Shown one piece after another: positions 1 to 11,447 of a stretch of 64,000 bases of DNA. The translations under genes and the position numbers were made by a program. A model generated the notes under the pieces. It did no database searches. It was not told the origin of the DNA and saw only the letters and a program-made list of their open reading frames with translations. This DNA is from CAWAHD01 sp963781785 (GTDB taxonomy: Bacteria; Planctomycetota; Planctomycetia; Isosphaerales; Isosphaeraceae): positions 3,410,001 through 3,474,000 of the forward strand of contig CAWAHD010000005.1 of assembly GCA_963781785.1 (NCBI GenBank). Reading direction: 5' to 3'. The stretch's first letter is position 1, and each line of letters begins with the position of its first letter.

Positions 1-3000
1 GGCCCGAGAGGACTTGTCGTGGCGACTCGCCACAACTGGGCTGTCTTGTCCTTGCTCCCGGTCAGGAGCATGTCGCCATCTGGACTGAATACCACACAGA
101 CCACCTCATCCTGGTGGACCAGAGGCTTCCCGAGCGGCTCCCCTGAGCGCACATCCCAGAGCCGGGCCGTGTGATCGATGCTCGCCGAAACCGCGGTGCT
201 GCCGTCCGGACTGAAGGCGACGTCCACCACAAACTGCCGGTGGCGGAAAACATGGCGTTCCTGACCGCTGGCAACGTCCCACAACTTTGCTGTGTGATCG
301 GCGCTGGCGGTCAACGCGAGCGTTCCATCGGGGCTGAAGGCAACGGCCGCCACGCCTTCTTCGTGACCGAAGCTTCGATTCAGGTAGCGACCCGTCGGGA
401 CTTCCCATAATCGAACAAACGTGTCTTCACAAGCCGTCAGGAGACGCGTTCCGGCGGAATTGAATGCGACGGCGTGCACCCAGCCGTCATGACGCAGGGG
501 CGGGCAGAGCATTTCGCCTGACGCGACATCAACCAGCCGGGCCGTCTGATCGGCGCTCGCGGTCGCGACCGTTCGGCCATCCGGGCTGAAGACGGCTGCC
601 GTGACGATTCCCTTGTGAGTCACTCGTTGCAGCAATTGGCCGGTAAAGAGGTCCCAGAGCCGAACGTCTCCTTGACTGAGGTTGAACGGCTTGGTCCCCG
701 AGAGCGCGGTACGGCCATCGGGGCTGATTTGCACGATGGCAGGAGGGGCATCATGTAAGAGCTCCATGGATTGCGATCCCGCGTTTCTGCGCCGGCGAAG
801 CTGGCATATTCCGTCGTAACCGCCGGTGAGGATGCGGGTGCCGTCCGGACTGAATGCCACCGCCGTGACGCGTTGCTGGTGAAAAGCAGCCGGACCGATG
901 CTCTCCCCACTTCGAACGTCCCAGAGCCGCGCGATCTTATCGAAACTGCCCGTCAGAAGTGTCTGGCCATCGGGGCTGAAGGAGACGGCCGTCACAAAGC
1001 CAGTGTGCGGCAGAGCATGTACGACGCTCAAGCTGGCTGCATCCCAGATCCGGGCGCGGCCATCGGTGCTGCCTGTCGCGAACCATCGGCCGTCCGGGCT
1101 CAGGGCCGCGGCCACCAGCCTCTTCTGGACAGTCGACCGCCTGCGACTGACCCCGGTCGTCGCGTCCCAGAGCTGAATCTCGCCGTCCTCGGTGGTCGTC
1201 AGAATGGCCTTGTCGTCCGGAGTGAACGCAATCGTCTTGACCGGGTGCTCGTGCTTGAGCACAAGGGAACGCTGTCGCCCCGTCGCCACGTCCCAGAACT
1301 TGAGCTGGCAATCCAGCCCTCCCGATGCCAGCGTTTTGCCGTCGTGGCTAAAAGCCACCGCGTAGACCCGACGCCCCCCGTGCTCGAAAACCCTGGGGGG
1401 CAGACGATCCGGGCCCACTTGCCAAACCCGGACGCTTGCATCCCCGCAGGCGACCGCCAGGTCGTGACCGTCCGGGCTGAACGCGAGCGATCGGGCGGCT
1501 CCGGACGAGTCGAGCGGTCCATCGATCGGTGTTAACAGACTGCCATTCCACAGCCGAACGATCCCATCCTCGCTCGCCGTGGCTCCCAGTGTTCCATCGG
1601 GGCTGAACGCGATCGCCGAGATCGGTGCACTCGGCGGCGACTGGGTCAGCAAGGGATCGAGCTTGTCTTGCCATCCGGCCAGGCTTGCGCGCATGACCCG
1701 GCTCAAGTCCCCGGCGCCGGGCGGGACTTCCGTCAGGCCTCGCGCCAGAATCAACATCCCGTGCGCGACCTCGCCACGCTCGGCCAGGGATTGCCCACGA
1801 TCCAGATAGTTTTCAGCCAGCCGATAGTTCGACTTGTAGAGGGCAACCCCGAGCTCGTCGGCGTGCGTCTTTTCACGAACCGCAAACAGCAGTGCGAACA
1901 CCACCACAGTCAAAAGCGCGATAGCGGCCGCAGCGCTGACCGCGGCCAGCGTGCGATTGCGCAGGGCCCAGAGCCACGAGCGCTCCAGCCGCCCGACCGG
2001 CCGGGCGTGGCAGGGTTCGCCGCGCAGATAGCGGCGCAGGTCGGCCGCCAACTCCCCTGCCGTGGCGTAACGCCGCGCACGCAACTTGGCGAGGGCTTTC
2101 AGGCAGATGGTCTCCAGATCGCGCGATATTCGATCGTTCAAGCGGCGCGGTGGACGGGGATCTTCATTCAGGACCTGGTGGATCAGCATCGCCTTGGCGC
2201 CGCGAAACGGCAGCTCGCCGCACAAAAGCTCATAGAACACAACTCCCAGACTATAAACATCACTGCGCCGGTCGACATGATGCGCCTGGCCGGCGGCTTG
2301 CTCGGGACTCATGTACGCGGGAGTGCCCACGATCTGGCCGTCCATCGTCATGACGACGTCCACTTCCGGGCGCAGTGCCAGACCAAAGTCGACGACGACC
2401 GGCTTGCCCAGCCGCGTCGAGCCCCGCTCCTCGGCCGCCGTTGCCGCGGGATCGCCGTCCTCGGCGGGGTACTCGATGATGATGTTTGCCGGCTTGATGT
2501 CGCGATGCACCAGCCCGCGCGAGTGAGCATGATCCAGAGACTCGGCGATCTGCGCGACCAGAAGAGCGCTCTCGCGAAATGTGAGCCGCCGCAATTTGAG
2601 CAGGTCTTTGAGGGGCACGCCCTCAATGAATCCGGAGACCAGGACCGGCCAGTTATCGAGCGTCACCATCTCGAAGAGCTGCACAATCCCTGGGTGATGA
2701 AGCTGGGCCGCGACCTTCGCTTCACGCTCCAGCCGCTCAATGTCCAGGCCCGACTCGATCGCGTGCCGATGCGGGATCTTGACGGCGACGACTCGATCGA
2801 GCTGGGTGTCCCGCGCGCCACACGGTGCCGAAAGATCCCTGGCCGACGCGCTCGAGCAACTGAAATCGGCCGATCACGCGGATCTCGTCGATCGGCGAGA
2901 AGCGCCCCGCCCTCTCCAGGCGGAATGAATTGCCGCATTTCTCGCATTGAACGCTGCCGCTGGAGACGTCGCCGGTCGCAAACGTGTGGTGGCAGGAAGG

Positions 3001-3135
3001 GCAGATCAGACGATCCGGCGCGAGCGGGGATGTCTCCGCCTCGAGTTCATTGGTTGAACCCAGGTCGGCCCGGATTGGCCCGCGAGCGCTCCTGGACGCC
3101 ACTTCGCGCCCCAGCGTCTCCGGGTCGTCGTCCAT
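1..3135 (-). CDS. Ser/Thr protein kinase with zinc ribbon, TM segment and WD40 repeats (partial at left edge, one frame break)
   Basis: Predicted membrane-anchored eukaryotic-type kinase. In order: an N-terminal zinc ribbon (CPSC and CEKC pairs), glycine loop VGQGSFGTVW, VAVK, catalytic HRDIKPAN, DFG, then YMSPEQ of the activation segment. A hydrophobic segment follows (near 1910-1960), then roughly a dozen WD40 repeats recognisable by recurring FSPDG and LWD motifs, running off the window at position 1 with no stop. The ATG at 3135 is preceded by an AGGGGA ribosome site; a GTG at 3159 is possible. The frame breaks at 2811-2820 inside the glycine-loop region: adding one CG to the GCGCGC tract joins ...VWRA to RDTQLDRVVAVK. 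Kinase-WD40 fusions are expanded in planctomycetes; the substrate is unknown. Confidence 0.85.
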
Positions 3136-3211
3136 GGTGCTTTCCCCTGGCTCGCTCACTCATTGCCATCGGTTTTTCTACCCCTCGGTCAGTGTATCCG
3201 ACGGCCCTCAT

Positions 3212-4702
3212 TCAAGCCAAGATTCCGGTGACCGGGTGGTGCTCCTCGACGCCGGTCAAGCGCACGTCGAGCCCCTGGAACTTGAAGCCCAAGCGGCGGT
3301 GGTCGATGCCCAGGCAGTGCAGGATCGTGGCATTGAGATCGTGGATGTGCACCGGATTGGCGACGACATTGTAGCTGAAGTCGTCGGTTTCGCCATGCAC
3401 GATTCCCGGCTTGATTCCGGCGCCGGCCATCCAGAGCGGAAAGCACTTGGGATGGTGATCGCGGCCATAGTTCTCGCGGGTCAGCTTGCCCTGGCAGTAA
3501 ACCGTCCGGCCGAACTCACCTCCCCAGATGACCAGCGTGTCGTCCAGAAGCCCGCGCTGCTTGAGGTCGGTAACCAGGGCATACGTCGCCTGGTCAACGT
3601 CCCTGCACTGGAGCGGAAGGTCGCCGGCCAGATTGCCATGCTGATCCCAGCCGCGGTGAAAGATCTGGACGAACCGCACGTCGCGCTCGGCCAGGCGGCG
3701 GGCCAAGATGCAGCAGCGCGCGAACGACCCGGGCGTGTGCACGTCCGGCCCGTACAAATCGAGGACGTTTTTGGGCTCGTTCGAGATGTCTGTGAGCTCG
3801 GGGACGGAGGTCTGCATCCGGAAAGCCAGCTCGTACTGGGCGATCCGGGTCAGGGTCTCGGGGTCTCTGACCTGCTCGAATTCTCTCTGGTCGAGCCGGA
3901 TCACGGCGTCGAGAGTGCGCTTGCGAGTTGCCGCATCGACTCCGGGCGGGTTCGAAAGGAACAGGACCGGGTCGCCAGTCGAGCGCAGCGCTACCCCCTG
4001 GTGCTTGGTCGGCAGATAACCCGAGCCCCACAGCCGGTTGTAGATTGCCTGGGCGGCCGCCTTGCTCGACCAGGTGGCCGTCATCACGACGAAGGCCGGC
4101 AGGTTCTGGTTCATCGTGCCCAGGCCATAGCTCAGCCAGGCGCCCAGGCTGGGCCGGCCCGGCAACTGATGCCCGGTGCAGATGTAAGTGACCGCCGGGT
4201 CGTGGTTGATCGCCTCGGTCCAGACCGTCTTGACCAGAGCGATCTGGTCAGCAAGCCGGGCCGTCCAGGGCAGAAGCTCACTGATCCACATGCCGGATTG
4301 GCCGTGCTGCGCGAACTTGTACTTCGAGGGCGCGATCGGAAACCGGGCCTGGCCGCTGGTCATCGTGGTGAGACGCTGGCCCTTGCGGATCGAGTCGGGA
4401 AGGTCCTTGTCGAACAGGGCGCCCATCCTGGGCTTGTAGTCGAAGAGATCCATCTGCGACGGGCCGCCGTTCATATGAAGATAAATCGCCCGCCTGGCCT
4501 TGGGAGGGAAATGCGGCAAGCCGGGCAAACCGCCGGTCGCCGCCGCTAAGTCGGCCGGCATCGGACCATCCAGGGGTGCCCGGCCGGCCCGCGCACTCTC
4601 CGCCAGGAGAGCCGACAGGGCCGCGGTCCCCAGGCTCAACCCCGTCCGCCCGAAGAAGTGCCGGCGGGTCACCATCTCGATGTGTTCGCGAATCGGGTCC
4701 AT
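3212..4702 (-). CDS. DUF1501 family protein, Tat-exported
   Basis: A protein of about 496 residues with an N-terminal twin-arginine motif (TRRHFFGRTG) followed by a hydrophobic stretch, so probably Tat-exported. The body matches the planctomycete DUF1501 (sulfatase-like, alkaline phosphatase fold) family: MNGGPSQMDLFD near the start, WGGEFGRT in the C-terminal half, and HHP..F.LWMAGAG after it. The ATG at 4702 has GGGAG seven bases upstream and is preferred over the GTG at 4708. It lies 21 bp behind the PSD1 gene on the same strand, the standard DUF1501/PSD1 pair of planctomycetes. The biochemical role of the pair is not established; polysaccharide or sulfated-polymer processing has been suggested for the group. 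Confidence 0.9.
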   Translation of the reverse strand: MDPIREHIEMVTRRHFFGRTGLSLGTAALSALLAESARAGRAPLDGPMPADLAAATGGLPGLPHFPPKARRAIYLHMNGGPSQMDLFDYKPRMGALFDKDLPDSIRKGQRLTTMTSGQARFPIAPSKYKFAQHGQSGMWISELLPWTARLADQIALVKTVWTEAINHDPAVTYICTGHQLPGRPSLGAWLSYGLGTMNQNLPAFVVMTATWSSKAAAQAIYNRLWGSGYLPTKHQGVALRSTGDPVLFLSNPPGVDAATRKRTLDAVIRLDQREFEQVRDPETLTRIAQYELAFRMQTSVPELTDISNEPKNVLDLYGPDVHTPGSFARCCILARRLAERDVRFVQIFHRGWDQHGNLAGDLPLQCRDVDQATYALVTDLKQRGLLDDTLVIWGGEFGRTVYCQGKLTRENYGRDHHPKCFPLWMAGAGIKPGIVHGETDDFSYNVVANPVHIHDLNATILHCLGIDHRRLGFKFQGLDVRLTGVEEHHPVTGILA

Positions 4703-4723
4703 CGTCACGCTCCCAAGATCGGC

Positions 4724-7700
4724 TCACCCCTTGGTGATTGCCTCGTCGAGGTTCAAGATCACGTTCGCAATCATCGTCCAGGCCGCCAGCTCGGCCGGCT
4801 GATCTCGCGGGTCCGGCCGGGCTTCGCCGCTTCCGAGCAACTTCTGCGCGGCGCCGGGCTGGCGCGTGTAGTGGTCCGTGAGGTCCTTGAGAGCCGACCT
4901 CAGCTCGGCGAGGTCTTTCTGCTCGGGCGATCGGGCGATGACCAGCCGGTACATGAAGGTCAAGCGGTCGTCGGTCGCGCACCCGGCCTGGCGCAAGGTA
5001 CGCTCGGCCAAGCCGCGCGCAGCCTCGATGAATTGCAGCTCGTTCATGAGGAGCAGCGCCTGGAGTGGCGTATTGGTCCGCTCGCGCCGCACCTGGCACG
5101 CCTCACGCGAGGGCGCGTCAAACGTGGTCATCTGCGGCGGCGGCGAGGTCCGCTTCCAGAACGTGTACAGGCTACGGCGGTGGATCTTCTCGACCCCCGA
5201 GTCGGCCTTGAAATGGGCCGTGTTGCTGTCGGTGTAACCGACTGCCTCCCAGAGCCCGTACGGCTGTGGCGGCTTGACGCTCGCTCCGCCCACTCGCTCG
5301 ACCAGGAGCCCGCTCGCGTAGAGCGCCTGGTCGCGCAGCGTCTCGGCGTCGAGCCGGAACCGCGGGCCTCGCGCCAGTAATCGGTTGGCGGGGTCTTTTG
5401 CCAAACCCTGGGGACTCACTCGCGAGCTCTGCCGGTAAACCGCCGACATCACCAGCCGCTTCAAGAGGTGCTTGACGTCCCAGCCGTCCTCGCGGAACCG
5501 GACGGCCAGCCAATCCAGAAGCTCCGGGTGGCTGGCCGGCTCGCCCTGCGCGCCGAAATCCTCGGCTGTCTTGACGATCCCCGTGCCCAGGAGCTGGAGC
5601 CAGAACCGATTGACGGCCACGCGGGCCGTCAGAGGGTGATTGGCGGCGATCAGCCACTCCGCCAGGCCCAGGCGATTGAGGGGCGCTCCCGCAGGAAACG
5701 GCGGCAGAAACGCTGGCACGGCACGGTCGACCTTCTCGCCCCGCTGGTCGTATTCACCCCGCTTGAGCAGAAAAGCCGGCCTGGGCTCGCCGGCCTTCTC
5801 GCGAAAGACCAGCGTCGTCGCAAGCTGGTCCACGAGCTGCTTGCCCTGTCGCTCGGTCTCCGCGAGTTGCGTTTGCAATGGTTCCAGAACCTTCGCGGTC
5901 CCGGCGTACGCATGCTCGATGAAGTATGCTCGCAGCTCCTTGGTCTGCGACTCGCTGCGCTGGGATCGCTCCAGCGCGACGATCTTCTTGATACTCGCCG
6001 GCAAGCCCGCGTCCGCGTGCACACGCTGGGCGTGAACCCAGGCGGAAAGCGAATCATAGAGCCGGCCGTCCTGCGGCGTCTCGGTTTCGATACCCGCTTT
6101 GTCCCAGTAAAGAGTGCCGCCGTGTTGGGTGAATGCCCAGCCTTCGATCTCCGTGCCCGGAGCAATACCGAGCTTGGCGACGGGCACCGCCAGCCGCGTC
6201 CACTGGCCCGCGCGAGGAAGGTCGCCCAGGCGGAGCCGCTCGGACGTGCCGTCCTTGCCGAAGTCGATCAGGTTCGCACCCCAGTAGGCACGGTGCGTCC
6301 AGTTGCCCTTGGTGTGCCACTGGAGCATCAGCTCCCGGGCAGGGCTCTTGGCATCCATGTACACATACGCAAACAGCGTGTCGCCCGCACCCACCCTTAG
6401 CTTGCGAGCCGCGTTGTCGAAGAAGCGCTGTTTCATCCCGCCCGCCGTGGTGCGCAGCGCCACGCGCCACTATAGACCGGGTGGTCGGGTTTGCCGACAA
6501 AGTCGCCGTCGCCCTGGGGCGTGGCCCCCTGCGGCAGGGCATCATCGATCCAGACGAACTCCGTCCTGCACGCGGGTTTCGCCTCCTGTCCATCATCTTT
6601 CGGCTGATTGCCGGCGATCAGTAGGGCGGTTGCGTTCTTCATGCTCTGGCGCAGGCCGGCCTTGCGCAGGTCAATCGAGCGCAGCGTCTCGGCTTGTTGC
6701 GGCGTGGGGACCTGCGCGATCGGTGCCCACCTGGCTCCGTTCCCGTCCATGGGAGGCCCGTCGATGTTGTTGAAGAACGCGAAGAGCTGATAGTAATCCT
6801 TGGTGCGAATCGGGTCGTACTTGTGGTCATGGCACCGCGCGCAGCCGATCGTCAGTCCGAGGAAGACGGTCCCGTTGGTATCGACCTGGTCCACGATGTT
6901 GCGGACGTAGACCTCCTCTTCGATCGAGCCTCCTTCGTTGGTGGAGACGTGGCAGCGGTTATAGCCTGTGGCGATGATCTGGTCGGGGCTCGCGTTGGGC
7001 AGCAGGTCACCTGCGAGCTGCTCGACGATGAACCGGTCGAACGGCTTGTTTTGATTGAACGCACGGATCACCCATTCGCGGTAGGGCCAGATTTCTCGGT
7101 AGTTGTCGAGGTGCAGGCCGTGGGTGTCGCCGTACCGGGCGGCGTCCAGCCAGTAGCGCGTCATGTGCTCGCCGTACCGGGGAGACCTGAGCAGGCGGTC
7201 GACGACCTTTTCGTAAGCCCCGCCGGAGGAATCGGCCAGGAAGGCGTCGACTTCATCGAGAGTCGGCGGAAGACCGGTCAGGTCGAGTGTCACGCGGCGG
7301 ATCAAGGTCGTCCTTTCGGCCTCGGGCGCAGGAGAGAGTCCCTCGGCCTCGAGGCGGGCCAGAATGAAGCGATCGATCTCGGTGATCGGCCAGTCCACCT
7401 TCTTGACGGCCGGCAACGCAGGCTTCCCGGGCACGTCGAAAGCCCAGTGCGTGGAGGTCGGCGCACCTTGCTCGACCCAGCGGCGGAGCACCGCAATCTG
7501 GGCCGCGGTCAACTGCTTGCCGCTCTTTATGGGCGGCATCCGCAGGGCGGGGTCGTCGTTTTCGATCCGGTCGATCAAGTCGCTCTCATCAGGTTTGCCG
7601 GGCACAACGGCCACACTGTCGCTCTTGAGCGTGCTGAAGGGCCCCTCCTTCGTGTCGAGCCGCAGCCCGGCCTTGCGCTGGTGATCGTCGGGACCGTGGC

Positions 7701-7859
7701 AGGCGAAACAGTTGTCCGACAGAATCGGCCGGACTTCGCGGGCGAAATTCACCGCGTGAGCCTGGCCGCTGCTCTGCATCTTGTTCGCGTCATCCCCGCC
7801 GCGGACCCCATGCTGAGCAGCATCGAGAACAAGAATGCGATTCGCCCAAAACTCGCCAT
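4724..7859 (-). CDS. PSCyt1-PSCyt2-PSD1 (DUF1549/DUF1553) cytochrome-like protein, two frame breaks
   Basis: Large exported planctomycete protein. The ATG at 7859 follows GAGAGG and opens a signal peptide (MASFGRIAFLFSMLLSMG). Domains in order: PSCyt1 with a CFACHGPD heme-c-like CxxCH, PSCyt2/DUF1549 (DLTGLPPT, YGEHMTRYWLDAARYGDT, a second CxxCH in CARCHDHKYDP), a carbohydrate-binding-like middle region (RTTAGGMKQRFFDN), and PSD1/DUF1553 (HPLTARVAVNRFW, ANRLLARGPRFRLDAE, REACQVRRERTNTPLQALLLMN). The frame breaks near 7795-7804 (just after the signal peptide) and at 6461-6470. The second is fixed by removing one CG, giving ...VYSG-VALRTTAGG. Operon with the downstream DUF1501 gene. Both CxxCH motifs are intact, so the protein is probably functional and the breaks artefactual. 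Confidence 0.85.
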
Positions 7860-8335
7860 GCGTGAGCCTCTCGAGTCGGTCGTGTCCTGGCAACACTCAA
7901 CCGGGTGCCTCCAACGGGGAAGCCGGTTGGCGAACTCAAGCGAGGTCCGATGTACGGGACCTCAGTACCATGGGATCCTGGATCTGGGATTGCCGAGGCG
8001 CACCGAATGCCAGCCGGCACCGTCGGGCTCGCCTGGATATCGGGGTGTCAATCAGGTCTGGTGCGGCCGAGTCGTAAGGTAGCTCGATCCGTGGCGGGTG
8101 GCGGCCAGGGCGACCGATTCATGCTCGCACCATTCAGTCGCTCTGCCCTGCTTCTACTATACGAGGGGCGAGTGGCGTTTGAAAGGCCTGTTGGAGCGGA
8201 GCGCAGTCCGGAAAAGATCCGGCCCTCGGGCAAGGATGTCGGAGAGTCCATCAGAACTTCCGCCAAACGGCTCCTGAGGCCTTTTTTTTTGGTTCCTGAC
8301 ACCTTTTTCCAGGGGGGCGAACCCGATGCGACCGC
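7860..8335. other. Intergenic region with T-tract and REP-like motif
   Basis: No convincing gene. A run of T at about 8282-8290 is followed at 8291-8310 by TTCCTGACACC plus a second short T-run. I associate this kind of motif with REP-like palindrome units in other bacteria, but that is recollection, not comparison. The T-run after the weak GGC...GCC stem at about 8263-8279 could also be a weak plus-strand terminator. Confidence 0.25.
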
Positions 8336-8704
8336 CTACGGCACGCGCTCCATCGCCCGTTGGAGGGCGGCGACGGCCAGCGAGGCCGACTCCACGGCGC
8401 CGGCCCCTTCGCCGAACCAGCCCATCAGGTCCACTGGCCGGATGCGCCGGGCCTGCTCCACGGCCCGGCCGCAGACCAGTTCCGTCAGCAGGCTGGCGTA
8501 CGCCACCGCGATCCCGCACCGCCGGCTCTGGAACGCCGCCCGCTCGATCCGGAGGCCGTCCGGGGCGCCGCGATCCAATCGCAGGTAGAGAGTCAACATC
8601 GCCCCGCCAGCCGACTCCACCGCTCCGACCGCGTCGGGGTCCCCCATGATCTGGCGGTTCCGCGGGTGCCAGTAGTGCTCCAAGAACAGCTCGCGGGGGT
8701 CGTC
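8336..8704 (-). pseudogene. NifU/IscU-like Fe-S scaffold remnant without a clear start
   Basis: The reading frame contains DDPRELFLEHYWHPRN followed by a GGAMLTLYLRL strand, then an RRCGIAVAYASLLTELVCGR segment. This arrangement resembles the IscU/NifU N-terminal fold (PRN motif, G-x-C strand, FxSxxC...AS helix). The first scaffold cysteine is replaced (GGAM instead of a GDC-type strand) and only the second is kept, so a normal cluster scaffold function is doubtful. Only a TTG at 8683 exists, in the middle of the first helix; no upstream ATG is in frame. It is either 5'-truncated, possibly by the nearby mobile element, or carries a frame break upstream. The stop is at 8336. Confidence 0.45.
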
Positions 8705-9011
8705 GACTTCCCCGCCAGTCCCGGCACGGGATAGGGCGGAGATCCTGCGGTGCGGACCCGGCTGCGGCGGGCAGCTCCATGGCCACCTGGGGGGCGAACC
8801 GACCCGAGAGGGACGCTGGTGGCCACGACAGGCTGAACTGCCCCGCGTACCAGAACTCGTCGTGGGCGCGGCGGCTCAGCAGATAGTCCCGCTCCCGCTC
8901 TCGCTCGGCCTTGTCCTCCCAACCAAAATGCTTGCTGCGTAATTTGGAGAATTGACCGGAGCAATCGACGTCTCCTCCCAGCCGCGGCAATGCCGCAGAG
9001 GCGAGGAGCAA

Positions 9012-10752
9012 ATGTGGAACGAGTGGAATCGGTGGTGGAGTGGTCGAGGCGCGCCTGGCGAACGGCCGCCTGAAGAATTGGTCCGGCCGACATCCGATTT
9101 AAAGAATGATCCGGCGGCGGAAGGTGAACCGGACGCGGTCGATTCCCAGATTGACCTCATCACATTTCCGGAAGCAATCGACACGAAATCGGAGAATGCG
9201 GACGCCTCGATTGCCGAGACGGTCCATCCCGATGAACGTACACCCGAGCCGCCGGGCCTGCCCGATCGTGGGGATGAGACCGCTCCGGAGTTTGGAGACG
9301 CCCCGCAGTCGCCTGCCCGGGACGACCTCGGTGTGGAGGCGGACGAGCCCTCCGGGGTTCCGACCAACGAATTCGACAGCCCGCCGGCCCAGTTCGACCC
9401 GGTCGCTGAGCTCAGGCGGCAAGGGCTCGGGCTGCCGACCGGCAAAAGACGCACGCAACGCGGCCGGCGGCTGGCTCGACCCGAGGAGGTGAAGCCGGCG
9501 GCGTACAATCCCCAGCAGCGACTCATGATCCTCGACTGCTGGCAGCGCAGCGGCTTGCCCGCCAAGGATTTCGCAACATTGGTGGGCGTCTCCAAGCATA
9601 CGCTCTATGCCTGGAAACAGCGGTTCACCCAACAGGGACCGGCCGGCTTGCTCGAACAGCCTCGAGGCGCCCGCGAAGGAAGCCGCTTGCCCGACCTGAC
9701 CAAACGCACCATCCTCTTGCTCAAGCAGGCGCATCCCGACTGGGGATGCGAGCGAATCAGCCAGATGCTGGTGCGCGGCCCGGCACTGCCGGCCAGCCCG
9801 CCAGCGGTCGCCCGTGTGCTTCATGAGGCGGGCTACCAGTTGCAGGAAACCCCCACACGACCTCATCCCGACAAGGTCCGCTTCTTCGAGCGGGCCAGGC
9901 CCAGCCAGCTCTGGCAAACCGACCTGTTCACCTTCGTGCTCAAGCGGCAGAACCGGCGGGTCTACCTGGTTGCCTTCCTCGACGACCACAGTCGGTTCAT
10001 CGTCAGCTTCGGTCTGCACGCCAGCCAGTCGACGGCCCTGGTGCTGGAGGTTCTCCGTGCGGGCATCGCGGCCTACGGAGTCCCCGAGGAAATCCTCACC
10101 GACAATGGCGCTCAGTACGTGACCTGGCGGGGCGAGAGCGCTTTCCAGAAGGAGCTCAAAGGGCGCGGCATCCGCCAGATCGTGGCCGCGCCGCGCCATC
10201 CTCAGACCTTGGGCAAGATCGAGCGGTTCTGGGGAACGCTCTGGCGCGAGTGCGTGGAGACGGCTGTGTTCCTCGATCTGGCCGACGCTCGCGCGGATCG
10301 GCCACTTCATCGACTGGTATAACTTCCAGCGCACCCACAGCGGGATCGACGGCCTGGTGCCGGCGGACCGGTTTTTCGGGGCGGCTCCCGAGGTCCTCCT
10401 GACCCTCAAAGATCGGGTCGCCGCCAACGCACTGGAGCTGGCTCGCAACGGCTTGCCCAAGCCCCCGTTCTACGTGACAGGCCAACTGGGCGGCAAGAAT
10501 TTCAGCCTGCATGCCGAAGGCGAGCGCGTGTTCCTGACGCGCGAAGGGGGCGTTCGACAAGAAGTGGATCTGGTGCCGCCAGCCGCTCCTGCGGACTCAG
10601 CCGCGATGCCCAAGGCCATCTGCCCGGATGGCTCTCCGGCCGCCGGACTGCTCGGCGATGTGCCGGCACAGACGCACGAAGAGCTGCCGCCGCAAGGGCC
10701 CCCGCTGGCGACGGCGGACGAGACAGCGAACGAGGAAGGAGGCAAGCCATGA
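9012..10752 (+). CDS. IS481-like DDE integrase with C-terminal extension (one frame break)
   Basis: Transposase of the rve/RNase H fold. After an acidic, low-complexity N-terminus of about 150 residues, a helix-turn-helix (FATLVGVSKHTLYAWKQRF) is followed by a second HTH region (DWGCERISQML). The catalytic domain carries D in WQTDLFTF, D in TDNGAQYV and E in GKIERFWGTLWRE. The frame breaks at 10288-10297; adding one CG to GCGCGG restores ...DARARIGHFIDWYNFQRTHSGIDGLVP, the usual C-terminal integrase signature. About 110 further residues follow, including GQLGGKNFSLHAEGERVFL, a domain I do not recognise outside this kind of element. The ATG at 9012 has GAGGAG just upstream. The stop overlaps the next gene by ATGA. 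Confidence 0.8.
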
Positions 10753-11447
10753 CGGCGAACCCTGCCTCGGCCCGGCCGCACGGCCCGGCACTCGACAAAA
10801 GGAAGCCGCGGCGCAGCGATCGCGCGGAACCTACCGGCGGCAACTGACGGCGGATTGTCCCCAAGCCCCGCACATCGGCCCTGAGGCCAGACGCACCGCG
10901 GCTCTGGTCCTCGAAGTGCTGGCCGGAGTGCGGACTCCCGCTGGTGCCGCGACGGCGCTGGGAATCCGGTTGCCGCGCTACTATCTCCTGGAGCAGCGAG
11001 CCATTCGAGGGCTGATCTGGGCGTGTGAGCCCCGTCCGGTTGGGCGCACCGTCTCGACCGACCGGCGGCTGGCTCGCCTGGAGCGCGAGCTGTCTGTCAG
11101 TCGGCGTGAGCTAGCTCGCCATCAGGCGCTAGCCCGAACCACTCAACGCGCAGTTGGGGCTGGCGCCGGCGGCCAGCAAAACGCAGGAAGCGTCAAGCGG
11201 AACCAAACGGCGGCGGCGGAAACCGTGCGTGCGAGCACTCCGCGCCGCGCGGTTGCTGCAAACCGCGGATTCACCTGGCAAGGAAGGGCCGGCTGCGGTA
11301 CAAGGACCCGTTGGGAAACCCCCTGCGGCGGGGCCCGCTGGCGATGGGAATCGACCAGCGGCGTTGGAGACGATCCGCTCCGAAGCGCAGGGCGATCACG
11401 GAGGGTCTATCCATGCCGGCCGGCCGAAAGCCATTGAGCATCGCTGA
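10749..11447 (+). CDS. Mobile-element accessory protein with HTH-like region (two frame breaks)
   Basis: Starts with an ATG overlapping the integrase stop (ATGA). After repair at 10821-10827 and 11146-11152 (one CG removed, one CG added) the product has about 230 residues. Its core is AALVLEVLAGVRTPAGAA..LGIRLPRYYLLEQRAI, a helix-turn-helix-like segment, followed by a basic helix (RLARLERELSVSRRELARHQ) and a Lys/Arg-rich patch (KRRRRKPCVRAL). No catalytic motif is visible. Its position between two integrases and its helical, basic make-up suggest a DNA-binding partner for transposition (inference). Confidence 0.5.

Noticed and set aside
1668..4549. Long plus-strand open frames (568 and 521 residues) opposite the kinase and DUF1501 genes
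   Set aside because: They are antisense shadows: Arg/Pro/Ala-rich, no motif, and the opposite strand carries clear kinase and DUF1501 motifs.
6694..8082. 462-residue plus-strand frame opposite the PSD1 gene
   Set aside because: Antisense shadow of a conserved PSCyt/PSD1 gene; composition is typical of high-GC complementary frames.
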